A DNA stretch of 64,000 nt from the NCBI RefSeq assembly GCF_025133575.1, contig NZ_CP104011.1, positions 3,480,965 to 3,544,964 on the forward strand, in the 5' to 3' direction. The translations under genes were made by a program, and so were the position numbers. The notes below the pieces were generated by a model. It ran no database searches. It worked only from the letters and a program-made list of their open reading frames with translations, and was not told the DNA's origin. The stretch is from Pseudomonas sp. GCEP-101. Lineage in GTDB: Bacteria > Pseudomonadota > Gammaproteobacteria > Pseudomonadales > Pseudomonadaceae. Positions 1 through 8,086 of this stretch are shown here, in pieces (within the stretch, counting starts at the first letter, position 1; every line of letters starts with the position of its first letter).

Positions 1-95
1 AGCTGCTGGGCGCGCGGGCCAGCAAGAGCCTGCCGACGGATTGGCTGGAGCGCGCGTTGAGCGATGATTCGCCGGTGGTGGAAGAGGGCGAGTAA
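1..95 (+). CDS. 3' end of an unidentified gene (partial)
   Basis: The open frame runs in from the left edge (codons in phase with base 3) and ends at TAA 93-95. Only about 30 residues are visible, ending in an acidic tail (SDDSPVVEEGE). I do not recognise the protein from this fragment. The high GC3 and the repeat cluster directly after the stop fit a true gene end. Confidence 0.55.
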   Translation, partial: LLGARASKSLPTDWLERALSDDSPVVEEGE

Positions 96-150
96 CGCTG
101 CGTTTGTGTAGAGACGAGGATCCTTTCTGGCAGCTTTGTGCCTGCGTCTC

Positions 151-260
151 TCCCTCACCCCAGCCCTCTCCCAGAGGGAGAGGGGGCAGATCGTGCCGGC
201 TGATGCTGTGGTTTCATCCTGCACCGAACGGTCCCCTCTCCCTCTGGGAGAGGGTGAGGG
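151..260. repeat. CCCTCTCCC palindromic repeat, copy 1
   Basis: Two inverted arms (CCCTCACCCCAGCCCTCTCC on the left, its complement GGGAGAGGGTGAGGG on the right), each preceded or followed by a small CCCTCTCCC/GGGAGAGGG hairpin, enclose a core of about 50 nt with GTTTCATCCTGCACCGAAC. The same architecture and core recur at 12422-12537 and, inverted, at 38805-38920. More divergent copies lie at 36561-36712 and 59896-60027. It is non-coding and intergenic in every case. Confidence 0.8.
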
Positions 261-366
261 CCGACCCGAACGCGGGACTATCGGGCAATCGGGCCAGGCC
301 CGCGAATGCGCGCAGGGCGCGCTCCTTGAAGAGTCTGCCGGTGGAATCGACGTTTCGGGAAATGCC

Positions 367-391
367 GGTTCGCGAGCAAGCTCGCTCCTAC
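367..391. repeat. REP sequence (single)
   Basis: GGTTCGCGAGCAAGCTCGCT followed by CCTAC is a typical Pseudomonas REP palindrome. It sits between copy 1 of the CCCTCTCCC repeat and the end of the FAD oxidoreductase gene. Further copies are at 7983, 36509, 36740, 38601 and 59738. Confidence 0.85.
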
Positions 392-411
392 GTAGAGCGA
401 AGCGCCTACTT

Positions 412-1758
412 TCAGAATAACGAGTAGGGCTTGCCCGCCGTCCCATCGGCGAAGCGCCGCAGGCGGAAGGCGTGCAGGTCCATGCCCGGCTCGCCCGTGT
501 GAATCCACTGGCTCATCAACTGGCCGACGATGGGCCCCATGGCGAAGCCGTGGCCGCAGAAGCCGGTGGCGACCAGCAGGCCGGGCACCTCAGGCGGTGC
601 GTCGAGCACCGGGATACCGTCGGGCAGCACGTCGATCAGGCCGGCCCAGCTTTCCACCACCTTCACCTCGCGCAGCGCCGGGAATGCCCTGGCCAGGTTG
701 CGCTGTGCCTGGAACACGCGTGAGGTGTTCGCCTTCACCTGCGGATCGCGCTCGCCGAGCAGCGGGCCGTTCACGCTGCGTTCAGAACCGGGCAGGCGCT
801 GGCGCAGGTCGTGGAGGAACGCGCCGTTGAGCTTGAGGGAAAAGCCCGCGCGGTGCTCCGGAAGGTGCGGCAGGTAGTGACGGGCCCCACGCAGATAATC
901 GAGGTTCAGGTCGATATCGGCCTGGGTTTCGTCCGCCAGGTTGAGGCTGCCATCGGCGCGCTGGCGCAAGCCAATACCGTGGCCGATGAAGCTCTGTGCG
1001 CCGATGTCCGGGCCCGGGCTGGTGCGCGAGACCGTGCAGCGCACGGCCTGCTGCGGAAGCGGCAGCCCGAGGCTTTCCACCAGGCGCCAGCTGCTGGCGC
1101 CGGCGCAGACCAGCAATTGGCGAGTCTTCACATAACCACGTTCGGTCTGCACGCCGCAGATGGCGCCGGCCGCACGGTCGATGCCGGTGACGCCGCAGCC
1201 TTCGACGAACACCGCGCCGCGCTCGATGGCGCGCAGCGCGAAGGCGGGGGCGACACGGCGAGGCTCGGCCTGGCCGTCGTTGGCGGTATACAGGGCGCCG
1301 CGTGCGGGGTCGCTCAGTGCCGGCATCAGTTGCGCGACCTCCGCGCGGCCCAGCAGCCGGGTGCCGAGGCCGAAGTTGGCGGCGACCTTCAGCCAGTCCT
1401 CGTACTTGTGCTGCTGCTCCGGCGTTTCGGCCAGGTACAGGCAGCCGCCCTGGCGCCATTCCAGCGGCAGTTGCAGCTGTTCTTCCAGACGCTCCCACAG
1501 GGAAATCGCGGCCATCATCAGCGGCACTTCCGCCGGGTCGCGCGCCTGCTGGCGGACGAAACCCCAGGCGCGGGTGGACTGCTGGCTGGCGAGGCCGGCC
1601 TTGTCCAGCACCAGCACGCTCAGGCCCAGGCCGGCGAGGTACCAGGCGGTGGCGCAACCCATGATGCCGCTGCCGGCGATGACCACCTCCACCTGCTCGG
1701 GCAGGCGTTCCACGCGGGCGGCGAGGGCGGGGTAAAGCGGGTAGGTTCCCATCGGCAT
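412..1758 (-). CDS. FAD-dependent oxidoreductase, DAO/glycine oxidase family
   Basis: About 448 aa. The N-terminus carries a Rossmann FAD-binding fingerprint (VVIAGSGIMGCATAWYLAG, GxGxxG) followed about 20 residues later by the acidic strand end VLVLDK. The C-terminus has the second FAD motif (GLLVATGFCGHGFAMGP) usual in DadA/SoxB/PuuB-like amine oxidases. Start chosen at ATG 1758 (or 1752), behind GGGATG; an in-frame ATG at 1824 would add residues unlike the family. It lies 88 bp behind the PF10118 gene on the same strand, so it may be the last gene of that operon. The substrate (an amino acid, opine or polyamine adduct) cannot be told from the sequence. Confidence 0.8.
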   Translation of the reverse strand: MPMGTYPLYPALAARVERLPEQVEVVIAGSGIMGCATAWYLAGLGLSVLVLDKAGLASQQSTRAWGFVRQQARDPAEVPLMMAAISLWERLEEQLQLPLEWRQGGCLYLAETPEQQHKYEDWLKVAANFGLGTRLLGRAEVAQLMPALSDPARGALYTANDGQAEPRRVAPAFALRAIERGAVFVEGCGVTGIDRAAGAICGVQTERGYVKTRQLLVCAGASSWRLVESLGLPLPQQAVRCTVSRTSPGPDIGAQSFIGHGIGLRQRADGSLNLADETQADIDLNLDYLRGARHYLPHLPEHRAGFSLKLNGAFLHDLRQRLPGSERSVNGPLLGERDPQVKANTSRVFQAQRNLARAFPALREVKVVESWAGLIDVLPDGIPVLDAPPEVPGLLVATGFCGHGFAMGPIVGQLMSQWIHTGEPGMDLHAFRLRRFADGTAGKPYSLF

Positions 1759-1846
1759 ACGGCGGCATCCCTGAGTCGAATAACGGATGCCGCAGTATGC
1801 GATCGACGCGCGCCGCGCATCCACTGCGCGGGCGCGCCGGCAGGCC

Positions 1847-2737
1847 TTACGACGCGCGCGCGGCGCGGCTGGCGGCGGGTGAGCGGGCGAGATAATCCAG
1901 CGCTTCCTGGGTGTTGGCCTCGTGGTCGGGATGGTACCAGGGCTTGAAGTAGCGCAGGAAGCTGGTGGTCACCGAGCTGATCTTAGGCAGCACGCCGGTC
2001 TTCGAGCCGTCGCGCCAGATCGCGGCGAAGGAGCGCGGCCGGGTGAGGCTCGGGTCCTGCCTCGACAGGGTGCGGGTGCCGAAGGCGAACAGGTAGATGA
2101 TCAGCGGCCAGACCACGAACATCCATAACTGCCGGCTGACGAAGGTACCGCCCAGGTGCACGTGCAGGTCGTGGGCCACGTTGCGGTGCTCCACCTCCTC
2201 GGCGCCGTGCCAGCGGAACAGGTCCAGCAGCACCGGGTCGGCCTTGGCGCGGTCCAGTGCGTCGGCCTCCAGGATCCATTTGCCCAGCACGCAGGTGAAG
2301 TGCTCCACCGCCGCGACGATGGCGCAGCGCTGGCCGATCCACCAGCGCCTGAGCCAGGCCGTGCGGTTGAACAAGGTCAGCCCCAGCGGGGTGTCGCTGA
2401 GCAATTGTTCGAACAGGTAATCCATCACCTTCAGGTAGCGCGTGGAGTCGATGCCGTGGTGGCTCAGGTAGCGCTCCAGCGCGCCGCTGTGGGCGCGGGC
2501 GTGCATCGCCTCCTGACGGATGAAGCCCTGCACGTCGTCGCGCAGCCGGTTGTCCGTCACGAAGGGCAAGGCCTTGTTGTAGAGCCGGCAGAACCACAGC
2601 TCGCCGGCCGGCAGCATCATGTGGATGACGTTCACCACGTGCGATGCCTCGGGCTCGCCGGGAATCCAGTGCAGCGGCGAATCGCTGTAGTCGAACTGCA
2701 CCTTGCGTTGTACCAGCTTATGGTGGTGGTCGTTCAT
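1847..2737 (-). CDS. PF10118-type predicted metal-dependent hydrolase
   Basis: 296 aa starting MNDHHHKL at ATG 2737, 8 bp after the stop of the upstream fusion gene. Helical motifs RQEAMHARAH, AAVEHFTCV and HGAEEVEHRNVAHD supply the repeated Glu/His (ExxH) ligands of a ferritin-like di-metal site, typical of the 'predicted metal-dependent hydrolase' family. A hydrophobic stretch (about residues 205-225, FVVWPLIIYLFAF) suggests membrane association. Family members are biochemically poorly known. Third gene of the operon with the M24 enzyme and the hydrolase-SDR fusion, so it probably acts on the same, likely lipophilic, substrate (inference). Confidence 0.8.
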   Translation of the reverse strand: MNDHHHKLVQRKVQFDYSDSPLHWIPGEPEASHVVNVIHMMLPAGELWFCRLYNKALPFVTDNRLRDDVQGFIRQEAMHARAHSGALERYLSHHGIDSTRYLKVMDYLFEQLLSDTPLGLTLFNRTAWLRRWWIGQRCAIVAAVEHFTCVLGKWILEADALDRAKADPVLLDLFRWHGAEEVEHRNVAHDLHVHLGGTFVSRQLWMFVVWPLIIYLFAFGTRTLSRQDPSLTRPRSFAAIWRDGSKTGVLPKISSVTTSFLRYFKPWYHPDHEANTQEALDYLARSPAASRAARAS

Positions 2738-2745
2738 GGAGACCC

Positions 2746-4518
2746 CTAGGCAGTCAGATTGAGACGGGCGAACAGGCGCGACAGCCAGGGCATGAAGCGC
2801 CATTGCAGGGCGCCCAGGTGCACTTCGCTGCCGACCTTCACCACCGGCTGGTTGCGTTCCACGGCGCGGGCGATGCGCTCGCCGACGGTGTCCGGGCTGA
2901 GCCGGCGCCGACGGTAGAAGCGCTGCACTGTCGCGCGCTGCCTGGCCTGTTGTTCGTCGTCCAGGCCGGCGAAGCGCGTGGCCTGGACGATGCCGGTGTC
3001 GACGAAGCCCGGGCACGCCGCGCTGACGCCGATGCCGTTGCCGGCCAGTTCGGCGCGCAGGCATTCGCTGAGCATCAGCACCGCCGCCTTGCTGGTGGCG
3101 TAGGCCGGATAGTTGCGCGACGGCGCGAAGGCCACGCCGGAGGCGACGTTGACCAGGTGCCCCGGCTTGCCGCTCTCCACCATCTGCTTGCCGAACAGCC
3201 GGCAGCCGTCGATCACGCTCCACAGGTTGATGCGCAGCAGGCGCTCCCACTCCGCCGGGGTCGTCTGGAGCATCGGCCCGGCCATGCCGATGCCGGCATT
3301 GCTGACCACGACGTCCGGCACGCCGAGGCTGTTCTTCACCCACTGGGCGAAGCGCTCCATGGCCGCGCTGTCGCCCACGTCGACGCAATAGCTGTAGGCA
3401 TTGGCGCCCACCGCGCGGGCCAGCTCGGCGCTGCGTTCGGCGGCGGCCGGGTCGATGTCCGCGGCCAGCACGCTGGCGCCGCGCTCGGCGAAGCTCAGCA
3501 GGGTCGAACGGCCGATGCCGCCCCCCGCGCCCGTCACCACCACCAGCTTGCCGGCGAAGGGGCCGGCGCCGGGTTTCAGCGCGGCACGTTGCAGTTCCGG
3601 GGTGGCTTCGCCGCCTTCGAGGTGGCTGACGAACTCGTCGATCCAGCGGCCCAATTGAGTCGGCTCGGCGAGCAGTTGCCAGTGCCCGGCGGTGACGTCG
3701 CGGCGCCACAGGCGCGGTGCCCACAAGGAGAGTTGCTGGAACAACTGCTGGCCGACGTAGCGGTCGCGGGTCGGCACGATCAGCTGCACCGGCACCTCGG
3801 TATGGCGCTTGCGCGGCGTGAAGATCGAGGGGATGAAGTTGGCCCGGTAGAGTTTCACCCCATGTTCGCCGTCGCTGGCCTGGTGCGGATTGCGTACCGG
3901 GTTGCGAATGCCTTCGACCTTGCGCAGATACTGCGGCCAGGCCTTCGCGGCGCCGAAGCGCCACGACAGCGACGGTAGCAGCGGCAGGTGGAAGTAGTAG
4001 ATGTACCAGGAGTGCAGCAGCTGGCTGGCCACCTGCAGCAGCGCGCGCGGCGTCTTGCGGCGCAGGCGGTCGCGCATCCAGAAGCCGACATGGTCCAGGC
4101 ACGGCCCGGAGACGCTCGTGTAGGAAGCGATGCGCGTGCGCAGCTGCGGATCGGTAACACTCTCCCAGGTCTGGATCGAGCCCCAGTCGTGGGCCACCAG
4201 GTGCACCGCGCGTTGCGGGCTGACGGCATCGAGCACCGCCCTGAGGTCCTGGCTGAGCAGCTCCAGGCGATAGTCGCGGGTCTTGCGTGGCTTGTCGGAT
4301 TCACCGGCGCCGCGCACGTCATAGGCGACCAATTGGTAGCGCCCGGCCAACTGGCGGATCAGCGGCAGCCAGACCTCGTGGTTGTCCGGGTAGCCGTGGA
4401 CGAACAGCAGCATCGGCAGATGCGGTTCGCCCCAGCGCCACACAGCCAGGCGTACGTTGCCGGACTGCACCTCCAGGCGTTCGGGCGTCGGCAGGGACTT
4501 TTCCAGCATGGCGTTCAT
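2746..4518 (-). CDS. EphD-like bifunctional alpha/beta hydrolase-SDR fusion
   Basis: 590 aa in two catalytic halves. Residues about 15-290 are an alpha/beta hydrolase of the epoxide hydrolase type: oxyanion motif HGYPDNHE and nucleophile elbow AHDWGS with Asp in the nucleophile position. Residues about 320-590 are a classical short-chain dehydrogenase: TGAGGGIG cofactor loop, SNAGIG, catalytic Ser in NVASG and YATSK. The order and length resemble mycobacterial EphD (about 590 aa). ATG 4518 overlaps the stop of the M24 gene (ATGA) behind GGGAGGTGG, so the two are translationally coupled. Such a fusion could open an epoxide and oxidise the resulting alcohol; the substrate is unknown. Confidence 0.85.
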   Translation of the reverse strand: MNAMLEKSLPTPERLEVQSGNVRLAVWRWGEPHLPMLLFVHGYPDNHEVWLPLIRQLAGRYQLVAYDVRGAGESDKPRKTRDYRLELLSQDLRAVLDAVSPQRAVHLVAHDWGSIQTWESVTDPQLRTRIASYTSVSGPCLDHVGFWMRDRLRRKTPRALLQVASQLLHSWYIYYFHLPLLPSLSWRFGAAKAWPQYLRKVEGIRNPVRNPHQASDGEHGVKLYRANFIPSIFTPRKRHTEVPVQLIVPTRDRYVGQQLFQQLSLWAPRLWRRDVTAGHWQLLAEPTQLGRWIDEFVSHLEGGEATPELQRAALKPGAGPFAGKLVVVTGAGGGIGRSTLLSFAERGASVLAADIDPAAAERSAELARAVGANAYSYCVDVGDSAAMERFAQWVKNSLGVPDVVVSNAGIGMAGPMLQTTPAEWERLLRINLWSVIDGCRLFGKQMVESGKPGHLVNVASGVAFAPSRNYPAYATSKAAVLMLSECLRAELAGNGIGVSAACPGFVDTGIVQATRFAGLDDEQQARQRATVQRFYRRRRLSPDTVGERIARAVERNQPVVKVGSEVHLGALQWRFMPWLSRLFARLNLTA

Positions 4519-5414
4519 GCCACCTCCCGCCGAGCCGGGGCGCTGATCAGGCCGCGGGCGATCCAGCGGCGCACGTGGGGCAGGTCGTCGTCCAGCCAGT
4601 AGGCGTCATCCTCGGTGACCACCAGCAGCTCCTCGAACTTGGCGCCGACACCGCGCAGGCCCAGGTGCGGTTCGACCGCCCAGAGGCCGGGCGTTGGCGC
4701 GTGCCGCGAGCGCTCGTTGCTCGACCACAGCGGCGACCAGCCCTCGCGGCGGCCCGTGATCCACGCGTTCTTCATCAGCGTGGCGATATTGCGCACCCCG
4801 AAGCGCGCCAGTGACGGGCCGCTGTTCCGCGCGCCAAGCTTTTCCACGCGGTGGGCCAGCACCTGGAAGGGGTAGGCCTTGTGCCGCGGCTGGGTGCCCT
4901 GGCGCTGGCAGAGGCGGTCCACCGCCTGGCTGACCTCGGCCAGCGGCAGGCGCTGGCGCACCTGCTCGACGATGAGGTTGCGGTGCGCCAGCAGGTCGTC
5001 CAGCAGGCGCTCCAGCAGCAGGTTGTGGCCCAGCGCGCCGGAATAGCCGACGTCCGCGGTGTAGGCGCCCAGGGTCGGCGCGCAGTCGAGGATGAAGGGC
5101 ATGCCTTCTTCCAGGCGCTGCTTGCCGGGGTAGAAGGCCAGGTTGAAACCGCCCAGGTGGCGCAGGCCGTCGAAGCCCTTGAACGCCGTGCGCGGGCCGA
5201 ACCAGGCGAAGGGCTGGTGGAACCAGTCGCGCACGCCGTGATCGAGCAGCCAGGTCTTCATCAGCGCGGCGGTCTCGCGCTCGCTGATGCCGGGGCGCAG
5301 TTCGCCGGCAATGGTTTCGCAGCAGCGGTAGGCCAGTTGCTGAGTCTCGCGGAAATGCAGCAGGTCTTCGGCAGCCAGATCGTCGGGAGTAGACCCCCAC
5401 GCGCCTTGGGACAT
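4515..5414 (-). CDS. M24-family metallopeptidase (pita-bread fold)
   Basis: 299 aa. The five metal ligands of the M24 fold (aminopeptidase P/creatinase/DMSP lyase DddP superfamily) can be placed: Asp in FILDCAP, Asp in YTADVGY, His in VLAHRVEK, Glu in WAVEPHLG and Glu in GAKFEELLVV. The fold alone does not prove peptidase activity, since relatives cleave other bonds. Start at ATG 5414 with GGAG seven bases upstream; an in-frame ATG at 5462 lies in the likely operator and is rejected. First gene of the leftward operon divergent from the MerR-type gene. Confidence 0.82.
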   Translation of the reverse strand: MSQGAWGSTPDDLAAEDLLHFRETQQLAYRCCETIAGELRPGISERETAALMKTWLLDHGVRDWFHQPFAWFGPRTAFKGFDGLRHLGGFNLAFYPGKQRLEEGMPFILDCAPTLGAYTADVGYSGALGHNLLLERLLDDLLAHRNLIVEQVRQRLPLAEVSQAVDRLCQRQGTQPRHKAYPFQVLAHRVEKLGARNSGPSLARFGVRNIATLMKNAWITGRREGWSPLWSSNERSRHAPTPGLWAVEPHLGLRGVGAKFEELLVVTEDDAYWLDDDLPHVRRWIARGLISAPARREVA

Positions 5415-5440
5415 GACTTTCTCCAGGCTGGTTGTTGTTA

Positions 5441-5463
5441 TCTTTACATCGGTTGATGTCACG
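5441..5463. promoter_or_regulatory. Candidate operator between the M24 operon and the MerR gene
   Basis: TTTACATCGGTTGATGTCA contains the inverted repeat ACATC-GGTT-GATGT. It lies 27 bp before the M24 start codon in the 271-bp divergent region. MerR-family proteins bind dyads of about this size inside promoters, so this is the best candidate site for the product of the gene at 5686. The rest of the gap (5464-5685) shows no other clear element. Confidence 0.45.
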
Positions 5464-5685
5464 ATCGATGCTGACCCATCGGCGCGTGTTGCGCCATGCC
5501 GTGCGCACCGACGTCGGGTGTTACCGTCGTGGGGAACCGCTGGCGGCGCGGGTTGTGGCGAGGCGGCGGATTTTCGCCGGGTGCAGGTCCCGTCTTTGGT
5601 TGGGCCTTGCGGCCGCGCGAACGGTCACGAATGGATTAGCGCTTTGGATTGTGGCGCCACGCTGGCGCTGGCTATCATCCGCCCC

Positions 5686-6504
5686 ATGAGCACACCCCTT
5701 AACCTCCTGCAGCGCCTGTTGCAGCGCCCCGACGATGCACCCTCGGCGCTGGAAGAGGAGCGCGAATACACGGTGGATGAACTGGCCCGCGAGGCCGGCA
5801 GCACCGTGCGCAACCTGCGCGCCTACCAGGACCGCGGCCTGCTGCCGCCGCCCGAGCGCCGTGGCCGCGCCGGGGTGTACTTCGCCAGCCACCTGCGCCG
5901 TCTGCGCCTGATCAACCGGCTGCTGGAGCGCGGCTACAACATCGCCAACATCAAGGAACTGCTGGAAAGCTGGGAGCACGGCCACGACCTGGACCATGTG
6001 CTCGGTCTCGACCAGGCCATCGTCGGCCCGTGGAACCTGGAGTCGCCTGGCAGCATCGAGTTCAGCGAACTGCAGGCGCTGTTCGGCGACGAACTCGATG
6101 ACGCGGTGATCGACCAGGCGTTGGCGCAGGGCCTGTTGGCCTTCGATGGCGAACGCATCAGCATCCCCAGCCCGCGGCTGTTCAATGCCGGGGTCGAGCT
6201 GTACCGCGCCGGCATTCCCCTGGCGGCGCTGCTGGAGCATCTGGCGGTGCTGCGCACGGACACCGAACACCTGGCCGCCGGCATCGTGCGGCTGGTGGTG
6301 ACCCATCTGGTGGACAAGCCCGGTGCTGACCTGCTACCCGGCGCGGCGGACCTGGAGCGCCTCGCCGAAGTCTTCCAGCGCCTGCGGCCGGTCGCCGAGC
6401 AGGTGGTGTTGGTGGAGCTGGCGCGCGGCCTGAAGCGCTCGGCCAACGAGATGCTTGGCGAGCGCGTCGGGGAAATCCTCCGCCGTCTGGAGACGCCGGA
6501 GTAA
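5686..6504 (+). CDS. MerR-family transcriptional regulator
   Basis: 272 aa. After about 20 residues comes a MerR winged helix: YTVDELAREAGSTVRNLRAY, then QDRGLLPPPERRGRAGVY and the R-L-IN-RLLERGYNIANIKELL helix that starts the dimerisation coil. The remaining about 170 residues form a large C-terminal domain without a cysteine metal site, so the effector is probably organic. Start is ATG 5686. It is divergent from the M24/EphD-like operon and presumably controls it. Only 3 bp separate its stop from that of the convergent LysR gene. Confidence 0.85.
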   Translation: MSTPLNLLQRLLQRPDDAPSALEEEREYTVDELAREAGSTVRNLRAYQDRGLLPPPERRGRAGVYFASHLRRLRLINRLLERGYNIANIKELLESWEHGHDLDHVLGLDQAIVGPWNLESPGSIEFSELQALFGDELDDAVIDQALAQGLLAFDGERISIPSPRLFNAGVELYRAGIPLAALLEHLAVLRTDTEHLAAGIVRLVVTHLVDKPGADLLPGAADLERLAEVFQRLRPVAEQVVLVELARGLKRSANEMLGERVGEILRRLETPE

Positions 6505-6507
6505 GGC

Positions 6508-7434
6508 TCAGCTCGCCGCCCGGGCCAGCTTGCCGCGCAACCAGCGCCGCGCGGGGTCGTCTTCGCTGGTGTCCGACCAGATCTGCACGAAGTCGAACGG
6601 CGCCAGTTGCAGCGGCGGCTCGAAACTGGCCAGGCCGTGGGCGTCGAGGTCCTCCGGGAGCATCCGTTCGGCAATCGTCAGCACCAGGTCGGTGCCGGCG
6701 AGCAGGCTGGGCGCGACGCTGAAGTGCGGCACGGTGGCGGCCACCTGACGACGCCGGCCGAGTTTTTCCAGGTGACTGTCGATCTCTTCGGCCGGGCTCT
6801 GCTGCAGGGCGACCCGCAGGTGGGGGGCGGCGAGGTAGTCTTCCAGGTCCAGGCGCTTCCTGCCGCCGAGGGTTTCGAGCGAGCACAGGCAGACGAAGCG
6901 CTCCTCGAACAACGGCTGCACCCGCAGGCCCTCGGGCAGCATCGGGAACACGCCGAGGGCGCCGTCCAGTTCGCCGCTGGCCACCTGCTCGGCCATCCCC
7001 ACCCGCGAGGCCTGACGCACGTCCAGGCGAATGCCCGGCGCTTCGCGGCGCAGGGTCGGCAGCAGGGCGGGCAGTACCACCCACGCGCCGTAGTCGGACA
7101 TGCCCAGGCGCAACTCCAGCTCGGCGCTGGCCGGGTCGAACTCATCGCCCAGCACCAGCCGGCGCACGCCGCCGAGAATCTCCCGCAGCGGCCCGGCCAG
7201 CTCGAAGGCGCGGCGGGTCAGCTGCATCTGGTTGCCGGCGCGCACCAGCAACGGGTCGTCGAGCAGGTCGCGCAGGCGGCCCAGCGCGTGGCTCACCGCC
7301 GGCTGGGTCATCGCCAGGCGCTGCGCGGCGCGGGAGACGTGGCGCTCCTCCAGCAGGGCGTCGAGGACCACCAGCAGGTTCAGATCGATGCGGCGCAGGT
7401 CATGAATCGAGTGCATTCCGGTTGTACCAATCAT
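6508..7434 (-). CDS. LysR-family transcriptional regulator
   Basis: 308 aa (302 if it starts at ATG 7416). The N-terminal helix-turn-helix reads LNLLVVLDALLEERHVSRAA then RLAMTQPAVSHALGRLRDLL, the canonical LysR signature. The remainder is a periplasmic-binding-protein-like effector domain (about residues 95-300). It is divergent from the DUF606 membrane protein gene at 7500, which is its obvious candidate target. Effector unknown. Confidence 0.88.
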   Translation of the reverse strand: MIGTTGMHSIHDLRRIDLNLLVVLDALLEERHVSRAAQRLAMTQPAVSHALGRLRDLLDDPLLVRAGNQMQLTRRAFELAGPLREILGGVRRLVLGDEFDPASAELELRLGMSDYGAWVVLPALLPTLRREAPGIRLDVRQASRVGMAEQVASGELDGALGVFPMLPEGLRVQPLFEERFVCLCSLETLGGRKRLDLEDYLAAPHLRVALQQSPAEEIDSHLEKLGRRRQVAATVPHFSVAPSLLAGTDLVLTIAERMLPEDLDAHGLASFEPPLQLAPFDFVQIWSDTSEDDPARRWLRGKLARAAS

Positions 7435-7499
7435 TCATTTCCATGCGCAGGATGGATAGCAGAAGCTGCACGGCATCGACAAGCCAGGGAGATCACTCG

Positions 7500-7958
7500 A
7501 TGTCGAAACTGCTGCTGCTATTGCCCGCCATTGGGGTGGGCGCGCTGGTCGCCTTGCAGGCGGGCAGCAATTCGTTGCTCGGCCGCCAGCTGGGCCATCC
7601 GCTGAGCGCCAGCCTGACGTCCCTGGGCGTGAGCCTGGTGGCGGTGATCGTCGCCTTGCTGGCCTTTCGTGTGCCGCTGCCGCCGGCAGCGGGCATCGCC
7701 ACCACGCCCTGGTGGGGCTGGCTGGGCGGGCTGTTTGGCGCGGCGTACCTGACGGTCGCGGTGATGCTGGCGCCGCAGTTGGGCGCGGCGACCTTCCTGG
7801 CCTGCGTGGTGGCGGGGCAGATGCTGATGTCGGCGCTGTGCGATCAGTTCGGCTGGGCCGGCTTCCCGGTGCGGCGGCTTTCGCCGGAGGGGCTGCTGGC
7901 GGTTGGGTTGATCATTGCCGGCGTGGTGCTGTTGCAGTGGCGGGGGAGGGTAGCGTGA
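7500..7958 (+). CDS. DUF606/YdcZ-type DMT-superfamily membrane protein
   Basis: 152 aa and almost entirely hydrophobic, with about five membrane segments and the family-typical N-terminus (LLPAIGVGALVALQAGSNSL). Start ATG 7500 behind AGGGAGATC. Proteins of this family are about 140-150 aa half-transporters of the drug/metabolite superfamily. Divergent from the LysR gene. Transport substrate unknown. Confidence 0.82.
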   Translation: MSKLLLLLPAIGVGALVALQAGSNSLLGRQLGHPLSASLTSLGVSLVAVIVALLAFRVPLPPAAGIATTPWWGWLGGLFGAAYLTVAVMLAPQLGAATFLACVVAGQMLMSALCDQFGWAGFPVRRLSPEGLLAVGLIIAGVVLLQWRGRVA

Positions 7959-7982
7959 GGATGATCTGGCTGATGACGGTGG

Positions 7983-8058
7983 GCGGTTCGCGAGCAAGCT
8001 CGCTCCTACGAAGAGCGCGTATACCGCGCCTGTAGGAGCGAGCTTGCTCGCGAACCGC
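7983..8058. repeat. REPIN (two inverted REP sequences)
   Basis: A REP palindrome (CGGTTCGCGAGCAAGCTCGC then TCCTAC) is followed, after a short spacer AAGAGCGCGTATACCGCGCC, by its inverted copy. This is the canonical REP doublet hairpin. It fills the 128-bp gap between the DUF606 gene and the end of the histidine kinase gene. Confidence 0.9.
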
Positions 8059-8086
8059 CGCCGCAGCCAAAGCTCGGCTGGGCGAC

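Noticed and set aside
136..427. Overlapping small open frames at the left end
   Set aside because: They read through the CCCTCTCCC and REP repeats in several frames, which is typical of stop-poor palindromes, not genes.
412..6504. Genomic island or prophage at the left end
   Set aside because: Codon use and GC content look like the rest of the window, and there is no integrase, tRNA junction or transposase. Only the lack of synteny hints at acquisition.
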